A stretch of DNA of 32,567 bases. Source: a virus. The notes below the pieces were generated by a model. The model saw only the letters and a list, made by a program, of their open reading frames with translations, was not told the DNA's origin and made no database searches. The position numbers and the translations under genes are program-made. This document shows, piece by piece, positions 4,947-12,278 of this stretch. The number at the start of each line of letters is the position of its first letter. Within the stretch, counting starts at the first letter, position 1. The DNA lies in the IMG/VR virus record IMGVR_UViG_3300020187_000120, positions 1 to 32,567 of that record. One strand, 5' to 3'.

Positions 4947-5102
4947 TTATTTTGCATTAAAAGCATTTTTTATCATATCGAAAGACCAAAAATTATCTCC
5001 AACATCAGTAAACAATTCAAAGTCTTCAACTTCTCTCTGTCCTACATAGTCAATTATACCAAGGTCTTCAATCATGAATTCTATTATTTCGTCTGTTATC
5101 AT
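4947..5102 (-). CDS. Hypothetical 51-aa protein, W-[ST]-FDMI family
   Basis: Leftward ORF starting MITDEIIEFMIEDLG and ending NFWSFDMIKNAFNAK. It is a paralogue of the 48-aa product at 2738-2884, sharing the N-terminal helix, an acidic centre (EDFELFTDVGD against EAFDLWEDAGG) and W[ST]FDMI. A promoter lies upstream but its -10 is about 40 nt away, so unlike most left-arm genes this mRNA should have a short leader. An overlapping rightward ORF at 4929-5156 is rejected. Confidence 0.7.
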   Translation of the reverse strand: MITDEIIEFMIEDLGIIDYVGQREVEDFELFTDVGDNFWSFDMIKNAFNAK

Positions 5103-5142
5103 ATCTCTATTTTTTATATTGTTTATTTAATGTTATGTATAG

Positions 5143-5171
5143 AATATCGCATATAAATTAACTAAAGTCAA
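5143..5171 (-). promoter_or_regulatory. Sigma-70-like promoter of the 4947-5102 gene
   Basis: TTGACT, 17 nt, GATATT on the minus strand, about 40 nt before ATG. The intervening leader is A/T-rich with AGAG near the start codon. Confidence 0.6.
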
Positions 5172-5341
5172 ACTTTTTTGCAATTACCTTTCAATTATTT
5201 TATTGCACAATGCACCCACCCCATTTCTTCAAAAAAAGCGAATGACATTTGTCCCTATATAACCGGGGGGTGCATGTCTTCAATATCCCCTAGAGACTCA
5301 AGACAGAAAAATGTCGGCAGCTGCCTTCTTTCTTTGGTGTA
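5172..5341. other. Divergent control region, no gene seen
   Basis: Non-coding sequence between the leftward arm and the rightward genes. It holds an 8-bp inverted repeat (ATGCACCC near 5208, GGGTGCAT near 5268) bracketing a TATATAA stretch, and GGCAGCTGCC at 5315-5324. A 13-codon ORF at 5311 overlaps the next gene and is not called. The inverted arms could be an operator pair, which is speculation. Confidence 0.4.
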
Positions 5342-5584
5342 ATGACAAATAACATGAATTCAATATTAGCAATATGCTCAGAGTACAGCGATAATGTATG
5401 GTATTCTGGGTTTAGTAGCGAATCTATACCAACCAAGATCGCAATAGAGATCGAGAGGAAGTATAGGTTCTCTTTCGTGAAGTTAATGGGGAGCCGGGGG
5501 TTCACTTTAGACGGAATGAAGAGAGGTGATGATAGGGTGTGTATATTAACATTAGTATATGTGGGAGCTAAATGCATTGATTGA
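5342..5584 (+). CDS. Hypothetical 80-aa protein
   Basis: Starts MTNNMNSILAICSEYSDNVW. The central helix (TKIAIEIERKYRFSFVKLMG) and C-terminal beta-like segment (VCILTLVYVGAKCID) give plausible codon use for this genome. The antisense ORF at 5290-5577 has poorer composition. No promoter of the left-arm type is evident. No family recognised. An alternative start at the fifth codon is possible. Confidence 0.55.
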   Translation: MTNNMNSILAICSEYSDNVWYSGFSSESIPTKIAIEIERKYRFSFVKLMGSRGFTLDGMKRGDDRVCILTLVYVGAKCID

Positions 5585-5695
5585 CCCCCCCTATTAAATA
5601 AAAGTAAATATAATTAATTAAATATTAAATTAATACAAAATTCAAAAAAATAAAAGCAGTAATTTGAAAATCAAACTAATATAATAAAAAACAAA

Positions 5696-5725
5696 TTGAT
5701 ATTTCGCGCGAAAGACATATATATA
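5696..5725 (+). promoter_or_regulatory. Rightward promoter with internal palindrome
   Basis: TTGATA at 5696-5701 and a TATATA-type -10 near 5718-5725 give a 16-18 nt spacer. The perfect 12-bp palindrome TTTCGCGCGAAA (5702-5713) fills the first part of the spacer, where a repressor would block RNA polymerase. The G/C island is conspicuous in A/T-rich surroundings. Confidence 0.55.
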
Positions 5726-5751
5726 ACTATAAGCATAACAACCTTCTTCTT

Positions 5752-5771
5752 GAGGTCAACAGCCGTTGACC
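5752..5771 (+). promoter_or_regulatory. Leader hairpin before the J-domain gene
   Basis: AGGTCAAC-AGCC-GTTGACCT is a perfect 8-bp stem with a 4-nt loop, followed by TTAAT, 17 nt before the start codon. It may be a weak attenuator or a translational control hairpin. It contains GTTGAC, so it could also be a second -35-like site. Confidence 0.5.
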
Positions 5772-5788
5772 TTTAATACATAATACCA

Positions 5789-6328
5789 ATGGACTATAAA
5801 CAGATAAAGAGTAGTAGATATTACAAGTTAAGATATGAGTATAAACAATATAAGAAAGAATATAATGAATTAGAATTTATATTTAATAAAATTTCAATTA
5901 AATTTACAGAAGCTGTTCAGGAGTTTTGCTTGTCGCACAATCTGAGTGATCCATTTACAAATAATGCAGTTAGACCTCAAAATGTCGGCGGCTTTGGTTC
6001 TTTAGAGACGAAGTCTCTTTATAGGTCATTAGCACTAAAGACTCACCCAGACAAGAAGACAGAAATAAAAGAGAAAGAAAGAATATTCAATGAAGCAACA
6101 AAGGCAAAGTCCTCAAACAATTTGCAAGAGTTGATTAATTTAAGTAAAGAGATTCAATGCGCGCCACAAGTAGATGAAATAACATTTGATCAATTAGATT
6201 TGCTTGAATTTAATTTGAATGAAATTAAGGAAAAAATAAATAATATAAAAACTAGTGCTGTGTGGTTATGGTTTTATTCTAATTCGACCAAAAGGGAGGA
6301 AGTTTTATTGAAATTTGTTGAGTTTTAA
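5789..6328 (+). CDS. J-domain protein (DnaJ-like), paralogue 1
   Basis: 179 aa. The segment LYRSLALKTHPDKKTEIKEK (about 78-97) carries the HPD tripeptide (86-88) between two helices, which in DnaJ/Hsp40 proteins stimulates the ATPase of Hsp70 (DnaK). There is an N-terminal Lys/Tyr-rich helix (1-50) and a C-terminal helical region ending in VWLWFYSN. There is no Gly/Phe region, zinc domain or substrate-binding domain, so it is a stand-alone J protein that would recruit host DnaK to a phage target. The same full-length architecture, including DPF/HPF before the J-domain and a C-terminal W-Y motif, recurs in the leftward gene at 31438-32052. ATG follows an A-rich stretch without a Shine-Dalgarno motif. 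Confidence 0.8.
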   Translation: MDYKQIKSSRYYKLRYEYKQYKKEYNELEFIFNKISIKFTEAVQEFCLSHNLSDPFTNNAVRPQNVGGFGSLETKSLYRSLALKTHPDKKTEIKEKERIFNEATKAKSSNNLQELINLSKEIQCAPQVDEITFDQLDLLEFNLNEIKEKINNIKTSAVWLWFYSNSTKREEVLLKFVEF

Positions 6329-6357
6329 TTTACAATTGTATTATAATTTTAACAAAA

Positions 6358-6385
6358 AACACGATTTCTATAGAAATTTCGTGTT
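6358..6385. terminator. Possible terminator hairpin after the J-domain gene
   Basis: Imperfect hairpin: AACACGATTTC, loop TATA, GAAATTTCGTGTT, with a 2-nt bulge. On the minus strand it is followed by a T run. On the plus strand the T-rich tail is a few bases away (GGAATTTT). It may act on both strands, weakly rightward. Confidence 0.45.
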
Positions 6386-6432
6386 GGAATTTTAGGATTA
6401 ATGATTTTATAATTAACTATATATTAAAATAA

Positions 6433-7149
6433 ATGCCAAGAAAAAATAAGCCTACCATAGAATTTGAACAGTTAGCTCCAGCTAAGATAGATATAAAAAG
6501 CTTATCTCTTACTGACAGGCAGAAATGCTTGCTTAAGATATCTCTATCAGAAGAAAATAAAATAACCTTCATATCGGGGCCCGCTGGGTCAACTAAAACT
6601 TTCATGGCTGTATACTCAGCATTAAGAAAATTAAAGAGGGATGAAAACTTGGATTTATTATATGTTCGCACAATTATAGAGAGTGCAGATAAAGGGTTGG
6701 GGGCTCTACCTGGAGATATTGGAGAAAAAACCAACCCATATATGGGACCATTAGATGACAAGCTTAGGGAATTAATTCCATCGGGAAGTGGAGTAGTCTC
6801 AGACTTAATAAAAAAGAAGAGAGTCCAAGCCATGCCTATAAACTTCTTAAGAGGAGCTAATTGGATTAATAAGATCGTAATAGCGGATGAGGCTCAAAAT
6901 TTTACATTTAAAGAATTGACGACATTAATGACAAGAATAGGTCATGGGACTCAACTTTTTATATGCGGCGACTACATGCAGAGCGATATTAACGGCAAGA
7001 GCGGTTTTAAGGAAATGTTTAACTTGTTTGATGATGAGTCTAGTAAGTCCAAAGGTATCGAGTGCTTCTCTTTTGGGCTCGACGATATCAAACGTAGTGC
7101 CATACTCTCTTTTATTATTAAAAAAATAACTAAAAACTTACCTAAATAA
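6433..7149 (+). CDS. phoH: PhoH-like ATPase
   Basis: 238 aa. P-loop GPAGSTKT (49-56), Walker B IVIADEAQN (148-156) and the following FICGDYMQSD (about 177-186) are the motifs of the PhoH family, ATPases related to superfamily 1 helicases and common in aquatic phages. Cellular PhoH proteins are linked to phosphate starvation and RNA processing; the role in phages is not settled. The usual Gly just before the P-loop Lys is Thr here (STKT for TGKT), so activity is not assured. The length matches the PhoH core domain without extra domains. ATG follows TATATTAAAATAA with no ribosome-binding site. Confidence 0.88.
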   Translation: MPRKNKPTIEFEQLAPAKIDIKSLSLTDRQKCLLKISLSEENKITFISGPAGSTKTFMAVYSALRKLKRDENLDLLYVRTIIESADKGLGALPGDIGEKTNPYMGPLDDKLRELIPSGSGVVSDLIKKKRVQAMPINFLRGANWINKIVIADEAQNFTFKELTTLMTRIGHGTQLFICGDYMQSDINGKSGFKEMFNLFDDESSKSKGIECFSFGLDDIKRSAILSFIIKKITKNLPK

Positions 7150-7164
7150 GTGTAATAACTCCTT
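7150..7164 (+). promoter_or_regulatory. GTGTA-box late promoter candidate
   Basis: GTGTAATAACTCC lies between the PhoH stop and the next ATG, with the box 15 nt before the start codon. It is part of the recurring GTGTA set described in the findings. Confidence 0.35.
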
Positions 7165-7599
7165 ATGTTAGGGAGTGTTATTAATACAGTAATAGGGGCG
7201 GGAATAAAAGTTGGGGCAAATTTATTAAATTTCTGGCTAGAGCAAAAAAAGCAAACTCAGTTAGCTTTAGTTGCAAGGGATAGTGAAATGCTTAAAGCTC
7301 TGATTGAGAATCAGAACAGAAGAGCAGATGATAATTTCGTAAAGACTACCAGGCGGGTACTTTTTATGTCTATCACATTCACAATGTGTTTTTTAATGAT
7401 ATATTATGCGATGAATCCCCATATCACATACGATGTCCTAATGCCAAAAGGGGAGGGATCTAAAATGGGCTTATGGGCTTGGGTTTCTGGTTCAAATGAT
7501 TGGGTTCAAGTAAAATTAACCGGAGGATTAATGCTAACATCCTTTATGGACTTATGTTTTATGGTTGTAGGGTTTTATGCCATTCCTTCAAAAAAGTAA
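7165..7599 (+). CDS. Two-TM membrane protein (possible holin)
   Basis: 144 aa. The N-terminus (1-25) is an amphipathic hydrophobic helix with GAGIKVGANLL, followed by a charged helix (26-62). Two TM segments are seen, about 65-83 (VLFMSITFTMCFLMIYYAM) and 119-140. The stop overlaps the next start in TAATG, so it is coupled to the lipoprotein gene. Small multi-TM protein plus lipoprotein is the usual layout of a holin/spanin lysis pair, but no endolysin is seen nearby and I do not recognise a holin family. It could instead be a tail or membrane-remodelling protein. Confidence 0.6.
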   Translation: MLGSVINTVIGAGIKVGANLLNFWLEQKKQTQLALVARDSEMLKALIENQNRRADDNFVKTTRRVLFMSITFTMCFLMIYYAMNPHITYDVLMPKGEGSKMGLWAWVSGSNDWVQVKLTGGLMLTSFMDLCFMVVGFYAIPSKK

Positions 7600-7874
7600 T
7601 GAAGTACATAATATTAATATTAATGTTTGGTTTAGCTACTTCATGCTCCATGAAAAGCTTAAAAAAAACTTCTAGTAACCCTCTGGGACCTACATCTACA
7701 TTTGAATTAGTTGACTTAGATAAAGATGGATCAATCAGTCCTCAGGAATTTAAAAAAAATTCAAAAACATTAAAATATAATTTATTTAACCCAGTTATAT
7801 CTTTTTCTGTTATATTGTTCATAATAATATTTATAATATTTATACTCAATAGATCCAAAGAAAGGTGTATATAA
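7599..7874 (+). CDS. EF-hand lipoprotein with C-terminal TM segment (u-spanin-like)
   Basis: 91 aa. The N-terminal signal MKYIILILMFGLATSC ends in a lipobox (LATS-C16), so Cys16 should be lipidated. A canonical EF-hand loop DLDKDGSISPQE (39-50, ligands D39, D41, D43, S45, E50) follows. A C-terminal TM helix (about 64-83) is followed by positive residues NRSKERCI, predicting an inner-membrane anchor with its end in the cytoplasm. A lipoprotein with a C-terminal TM matches the one-piece spanin (T1 gp11 type) that disrupts the outer membrane in lysis. The spacer of about 48 residues is short for spanning the periplasm, and an EF-hand is not typical. The start is the ATG overlapping the previous stop. 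Confidence 0.65.
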   Translation: MKYIILILMFGLATSCSMKSLKKTSSNPLGPTSTFELVDLDKDGSISPQEFKKNSKTLKYNLFNPVISFSVILFIIIFIIFILNRSKERCI

Positions 7875-7878
7875 ATAC
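7865..7878 (+). promoter_or_regulatory. GTGTA-box late promoter candidate
   Basis: GTGTATATAAATAC directly precedes ATG. It includes TATAAATA, which is also the T4 late-promoter consensus. It overlaps the end of the lipoprotein gene. Confidence 0.42.
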
Positions 7879-8268
7879 ATGTCTGAAACTGGCCTCACAT
7901 TAATAGTAGGAGATTCATCTGTTATGGATGTATCTATATATAATGATGATGAATTATTAGATCTTACTGAATATTTAATTTTGTTTACTGTCAAGAAGCC
8001 TTTTTTTGGAGCTATTGGCCTCAACCCCAATGAGGACTCTTCGGCTGTGTTGGTAAAGAATAGCGAAACTGACGGAGGTATTGTTAAGTATTCTTTAGGT
8101 TCTATTAAAATAAATATTTCAAGCACAGAAAGCTCTAGAATAATAGACGGAGAATATGATTATGACTTGCAAATCTCATTGCCAAGCAATCCCGACACAA
8201 TTATAACTGTAAATTCAGGAAAAATCAATTTCTCCAAACAAATAACAAGTAGGGCGGGCCCACTATGA
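7879..8268 (+). CDS. Putative baseplate/tail accessory protein, Ig-like (BppU-N-like)
   Basis: 129 aa, beta-rich. An N-terminal strand pattern (LTLIVGDSSVMDVSIYN) and a C-terminal EYDYDLQISLPSN...TVNSGKINFSKQIT match the kind of small Ig-like domain found at the N-terminus of phage baseplate or fibre-anchoring proteins. That assignment is by pattern, not alignment. First gene of the fibre block. Its last 4 bases overlap the next start (ATGA). Confidence 0.55.
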   Translation: MSETGLTLIVGDSSVMDVSIYNDDELLDLTEYLILFTVKKPFFGAIGLNPNEDSSAVLVKNSETDGGIVKYSLGSIKINISSTESSRIIDGEYDYDLQISLPSNPDTIITVNSGKINFSKQITSRAGPL

Positions 8269-8489
8269 GTAAGTATAAGGCGATTTTTAATAACATTCAG
8301 TATGAGGAATGTATATACGAAGTGCTTTCGAATGAGAAGGGCGATAAGCTTTTATTTCCTGGAGATATTTCGCAAGATGGAATAGGTTACATAGTGTCCG
8401 CAAAAAAATGCGACTCTAGAATGCTAGAAAAGAATTTAACTGCAGTAATAAAGATTAATTCTTTATCTGCTAAACTTAGTGTAATTTAA
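8265..8489 (+). CDS. Hypothetical 74-aa protein in the fibre block
   Basis: A small beta-rich protein, MSKYKAIFNNIQYEECIYEV with KGDKLLFPGDI, two further Cys and a C-terminal strand. It overlaps the upstream gene by 4 nt and precedes the next by 4 nt, so it is translated within the tail-fibre operon. It may be a small virion or assembly component. No family recognised. Confidence 0.65.
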   Translation: MSKYKAIFNNIQYEECIYEVLSNEKGDKLLFPGDISQDGIGYIVSAKKCDSRMLEKNLTAVIKINSLSAKLSVI

Positions 8490-8493
8490 GGAA

Positions 8494-9240
8494 ATGCCCA
8501 TAAAAAGACCAGATCAATTACCCAGCGGATCGAGCTTTAGTTTCGACGATATACTCTTGGTTGAAAAAGATCCTAATTCAGATGGAAAAGTTTTATTTAA
8601 AGCTACACTTAGAGACTTCATGAAGTCGGCCTTGCAACTCGACCCCGAAAGAATGGGAGCTAATCCAATAATAGGCTTGCAGTCTAAATTTGAGTGGGTA
8701 GTCGACCAAGTGGAAGCTTTAGGCAAGAACCCGCTGTATCCAGTGAGTAGTTATGAAGGTTATGTGAGTGATGGGAAATCTAGCGACGATCAATATACAT
8801 CTCCAACACCAACCAGCACCGTTACTCCGACAGTAACACCTTCCAGCACGCCCTTTAAGAGCCCTACTCCGACTCCGACTTTAACTCCAAGCATTACCCC
8901 TAGCCCTAATACTTCAGAAAAGCAAATTACTCTAAAAGGATATTTAAATGAAACTATTTTATTGCCTCAGGAACACCTGCCTAAAAACAATGGATACTCA
9001 GAATGGGAGATTAAAGAAGGTTCTGTAGAAGTAGGTTTAAGTATTTACTTTGAAGGGGTCAAGCCTGACAGCTATTCACCCACACAGCTTGGAGAGAAGT
9101 TGTTTACATTTAAAAGATTAAATGAAGGTGAAGATTTCGTGTTCTTAAATGTGGTTTATGATGAGGATGATTATGATAAGATTTTTGTCCAGGGTTTAGA
9201 GCGAGAATCGTCGATAACTTTCACAATTAAATATTCATGA
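8494..9240 (+). CDS. Tail fibre/structural protein with Thr-Pro linker
   Basis: 248 aa. The N-terminus (1-80) has the pattern KRPDQLPSGSSFSFDDILLV with DPNSDGKV, as in N-terminal domains of phage fibre proteins. A low-complexity Ser/Thr/Pro linker (about 101-142, with TPTPTLTPSITPSP) follows, then a beta-rich C-terminal domain (143-248) with FTFKRLNEGEDFVFLNV. The linker would be extended and could be glycosylated. It probably attaches or extends the large fibres encoded next. The linker coding DNA is made of short CCAAC/CTCC-like repeats. Confidence 0.68.
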   Translation: MPIKRPDQLPSGSSFSFDDILLVEKDPNSDGKVLFKATLRDFMKSALQLDPERMGANPIIGLQSKFEWVVDQVEALGKNPLYPVSSYEGYVSDGKSSDDQYTSPTPTSTVTPTVTPSSTPFKSPTPTPTLTPSITPSPNTSEKQITLKGYLNETILLPQEHLPKNNGYSEWEIKEGSVEVGLSIYFEGVKPDSYSPTQLGEKLFTFKRLNEGEDFVFLNVVYDEDDYDKIFVQGLERESSITFTIKYS

Positions 9241-9241
9241 T

Positions 9242-12200
9242 ATGTCAGTAATTGCAGATCCACCAGACGGAGATAGCGGAGCTCCAGAGAAGTATTTTTT
9301 ACTTAAATCCTTACAGAAGTCAAACGTAGGCTCTAGAGACTCTGACGGAAGTGTTAAGGAATTTTTTGATGCTGCGGACATAGGAGTCGTGCAATCCTCG
9401 GCTCTACTTCAAGGCTTAAATGAAGACGAATTTAAGAAAGGTTCAGTGGAGCCCAATCAGCCATACATTGCCTTTATAAACACCGGACGATTTGAAACAA
9501 CCGGCAGGGGGGCAGATTCTGTTCAATGGAACGCAGGCTCTTCGAATAGAGAGACAGAAGAGAATTTTGCTAATGCTGTTATTGCGAAAGTATCAACAAA
9601 AATTGCGTTCTGGAGAGGGTTGGGGAATCAATTAGGTAGTGTCTCTAATTTTGTTGGATCATTCGCGACATCGGCCCAAGCACAACCCTACTTTCAGGCT
9701 ATTATTGATGGTAAGACTTATACAGAAAGTTCTACTGGAGCGGACACTAATTTAATTTATCCTTATGGCCTGAATGTTATTGATGCTATCAATAAAATAT
9801 ATGGCCCGACCAAGAACTCTCAAGAAGAGGTACTATCAAAGCAGTTAGGCAGTTTGAGCTCTGTAGTTTTAAAAGCTGAATCTTTAGAAGATAAAATAGT
9901 AAGAACTATCGGCCCAATTTTTTCCACAACGATAGTTAATGACTTTAAGGATTTAGTGGGTCAAGAGCATATACTTTCTGGCATTATGCAGAACTTTATG
10001 CTTATCAAGCAGGTAACTGGGGAGCTTTCAGTTATAAGTTTCTCTGGAATGCCTGACACTCCAACGGGGTATGATGAAGGAAAGTTTTTAAGATCAACAG
10101 CGACGGGTATAGAGTACGTTGATATAAGCGGACAAGTTCCTGTTAGTTTTCTTGATGATATCATAGATAAGCCTACAACTGAGGTGGTGGGTGGATATTT
10201 AAAGCTTGACACCGACGGAAAACTGGTATGGTCTCCAGCTACTACTAACGGGGATATAGCTTACACAATCACAGGAGCGACTCATATCTCTGGATTACTT
10301 GATACTCCAGATGGATACGATGAAGGTAAATTTTTAAGGTCAACAAGCAATGGAGTCGAGTACGTTGATATAAGCGGACAAGTTCCTGTTAGTTTTCTTG
10401 ACGATATCATAGATAAGCCTACAACCGAGGTGGTGGGTGGATATTTAAAGCTTGACACCGACGGAAAACTAGTATGGTCTCCAGCTACTACTAACGGGGA
10501 TATAGCTTACACAATCACAGGAGCGACTCATATCTCTGGATTACTTGATACTCCAGATGGATACGATGAAGGTAAATTTTTAAGGTCAACAAGCAATGGA
10601 GTCGAGTACGTTGATATAAGCGGACAGATCTCTTCTCAGCAAATTAACTGGATAGCTTACCCCTTAGTTTCAGATCTGCCGTCAGCTTCTGAGCATCATG
10701 GAATGTTTGCTCATGTCCATGGCGAAGGTTCAGCATACATGGCTCATGCTGGATCTTGGAATAAAATATACCCAGCCTCTGAGTCCGAAAATATTAATTC
10801 GCTCACAGGGTTATCTGACACTCCCGCTGTATACGAAAGCGGTAAATACTTAGTTTCAACTGAGACTGGGATTGAGTATCGGGATATTGATTTAGGGACA
10901 ACTTCGCTCACAGGACTTTCGTTTACTGGATTTTCTGACACTCCCGCTGTATATGAAAGCGGTAAATACTTAGTTTCAACTGAGACTGGGGTTGAGTATC
11001 GGGATAGAGAATATTTAGGTAAAGATATACCTGTTTATCCAAATAGCTATAACGACACCGACTCGCTACCACCAGACCCACAGAACCGCGATGGGGAATT
11101 GGTTAAAGTTGGATGTGAACTCTATTTATCTTGCAACGGAAAATGGATAAATACGACCAGTGAAAACTTAAGTGTTACTTCTCAACTGCCAGGCTGCATA
11201 AACAATCTAGAGGAGGCTGTGCAGTATTCAGAATATAAAGATAAATTCTTGGCTGAGAATAGCTCCGATTCTTTTGCCGCAGGGTTTGACGGAGGCATAG
11301 AACCTCTAGTGATAGATGTATGCATGCATATAGACTCCAATAATAGCATTTATGACTCTGACCATAGTTTAAAAATTGTAGAAACAAGCTACAAGTGGGG
11401 AATATTTAAAAACCCTCAAGCTATAAATATCGAAGCTTTAACATCTAATCAAAATTGTACTTTTTCACAATGGACCTCTAGTTCCGCAGCGTTTGAAGAT
11501 CAAAACAATTCACACACATCATTGTTGATAGATACTGACACTTCAATTACTGGAAGTTTCTTCTGTTTTGGCTCGATAGATGAGCCAGTATGTGAAGATA
11601 TTGCACTGCATTTACAACCCGCCGTAGGAGAAACTATCGCTGACGAAAGCAGCAACAATCATCAAATAACAATACAAGGCAATGCAACCGTAGACAACAC
11701 GGCTACATTGTTTGGCGGTGGCACAATGAATTTTGATGGCGCTGGGGATTATTTGAGTGTTGCTCATTCAGATTTATTCAACTTTGGGTCTGATGACTTC
11801 ACAATAGAAATGTGGATCAATTTTAATTCTCAACCAGCCTTTGATTCGGTGGTAATGTCTCATGGTGATTCTGGCACTAACTCTAACGATTGGGGCTGGA
11901 TGTTTTGGTCAACAGGACCAAATAATCTTTCCTTCTTTTCTTCGTTAGTAGGAGAAGGGAGCAATTGGTCGGGAAGTGTTCCAATGATGGATTCAATTAA
12001 TTTACATCAATGGTATCATATAGCAATCGTTAAAAAATCTGGTACGGTTTATACATATGTTGATGGCGTACTTCAAAATCAAAGATCACATAGTGCTTCG
12101 ATTAAAAATGTAACCCAGAATTTGATCATAGGCAGGAGTCACTGGTCCAATCGGTCGGCGGAGTTTGATGGCTATTTTCAAGATATTCGCATTAGTAAAA

Positions 12201-12265
12201 AAGCATTATACACAGAAGACTTCGCTCCGCCAAGTAATTTATTCACTAAGCCTTGCCCTAAATAA
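9242..12265 (+). CDS. Tail fibre with DTP repeats, InlB-like module and LamG tip
   Basis: 1007 aa. Residues 1-265 form a unique N-terminus likely to attach the fibre. Residues about 270-590 hold repeats of the motif DTPxxYDEGKFLRST..GxEYVDISG. Two 82-residue units are encoded by almost identical 246-bp DNA. At about 597-645 comes a VGCELYLSCNGKW segment shared with the next two genes, then an InlB B-repeat-like part (about 715-777, SQWTSS...SITGSF). The C-terminus (about 786-1003) is LamG/concanavalin-like, with FDGAGDYLSVAHSD, FTIEMWINF, WYHIAIVKKSG and YVDGVLQNQ. LamG folds bind carbohydrate or protein, so this is probably a receptor-binding tip. Confidence 0.8.
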   Translation: MSVIADPPDGDSGAPEKYFLLKSLQKSNVGSRDSDGSVKEFFDAADIGVVQSSALLQGLNEDEFKKGSVEPNQPYIAFINTGRFETTGRGADSVQWNAGSSNRETEENFANAVIAKVSTKIAFWRGLGNQLGSVSNFVGSFATSAQAQPYFQAIIDGKTYTESSTGADTNLIYPYGLNVIDAINKIYGPTKNSQEEVLSKQLGSLSSVVLKAESLEDKIVRTIGPIFSTTIVNDFKDLVGQEHILSGIMQNFMLIKQVTGELSVISFSGMPDTPTGYDEGKFLRSTATGIEYVDISGQVPVSFLDDIIDKPTTEVVGGYLKLDTDGKLVWSPATTNGDIAYTITGATHISGLLDTPDGYDEGKFLRSTSNGVEYVDISGQVPVSFLDDIIDKPTTEVVGGYLKLDTDGKLVWSPATTNGDIAYTITGATHISGLLDTPDGYDEGKFLRSTSNGVEYVDISGQISSQQINWIAYPLVSDLPSASEHHGMFAHVHGEGSAYMAHAGSWNKIYPASESENINSLTGLSDTPAVYESGKYLVSTETGIEYRDIDLGTTSLTGLSFTGFSDTPAVYESGKYLVSTETGVEYRDREYLGKDIPVYPNSYNDTDSLPPDPQNRDGELVKVGCELYLSCNGKWINTTSENLSVTSQLPGCINNLEEAVQYSEYKDKFLAENSSDSFAAGFDGGIEPLVIDVCMHIDSNNSIYDSDHSLKIVETSYKWGIFKNPQAINIEALTSNQNCTFSQWTSSSAAFEDQNNSHTSLLIDTDTSITGSFFCFGSIDEPVCEDIALHLQPAVGETIADESSNNHQITIQGNATVDNTATLFGGGTMNFDGAGDYLSVAHSDLFNFGSDDFTIEMWINFNSQPAFDSVVMSHGDSGTNSNDWGWMFWSTGPNNLSFFSSLVGEGSNWSGSVPMMDSINLHQWYHIAIVKKSGTVYTYVDGVLQNQRSHSASIKNVTQNLIIGRSHWSNRSAEFDGYFQDIRISKKALYTEDFAPPSNLFTKPCPK
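10114..10605 (+). repeat. Two tandem 246-bp coding repeats
   Basis: Units at 10114-10359 and 10360-10605 differ at only a few bases in the stretches compared, all seen at third codon positions. A partial third unit follows. Another diverged copy begins near 12424 in the next gene. Near-identity at silent sites means recent duplication or gene conversion. Confidence 0.85.
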
Positions 12266-12278
12266 TTGCATTTAAAAT

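Larger units (their letters stand above)
5585..5788. other. A/T-rich intergenic region with promoter and leader hairpin
   Basis: Very A/T-rich DNA without an ORF, then a rightward promoter at 5696-5725 and a leader hairpin at 5752-5771. The extreme A/T content may aid DNA unwinding or curvature, which is inference. Confidence 0.5.

Noticed and set aside
4929-5156. 75-aa rightward ORF
   Set aside because: Antisense to the 51-aa gene at 4947-5102, which has a paralogue. The product is a Phe/Tyr/Ile-rich shadow with no promoter.
5290-5577. 95-aa leftward ORF opposite 5342-5584
   Set aside because: Composition is that of an antisense frame and it has no left-arm promoter at its start, so the rightward frame is preferred.
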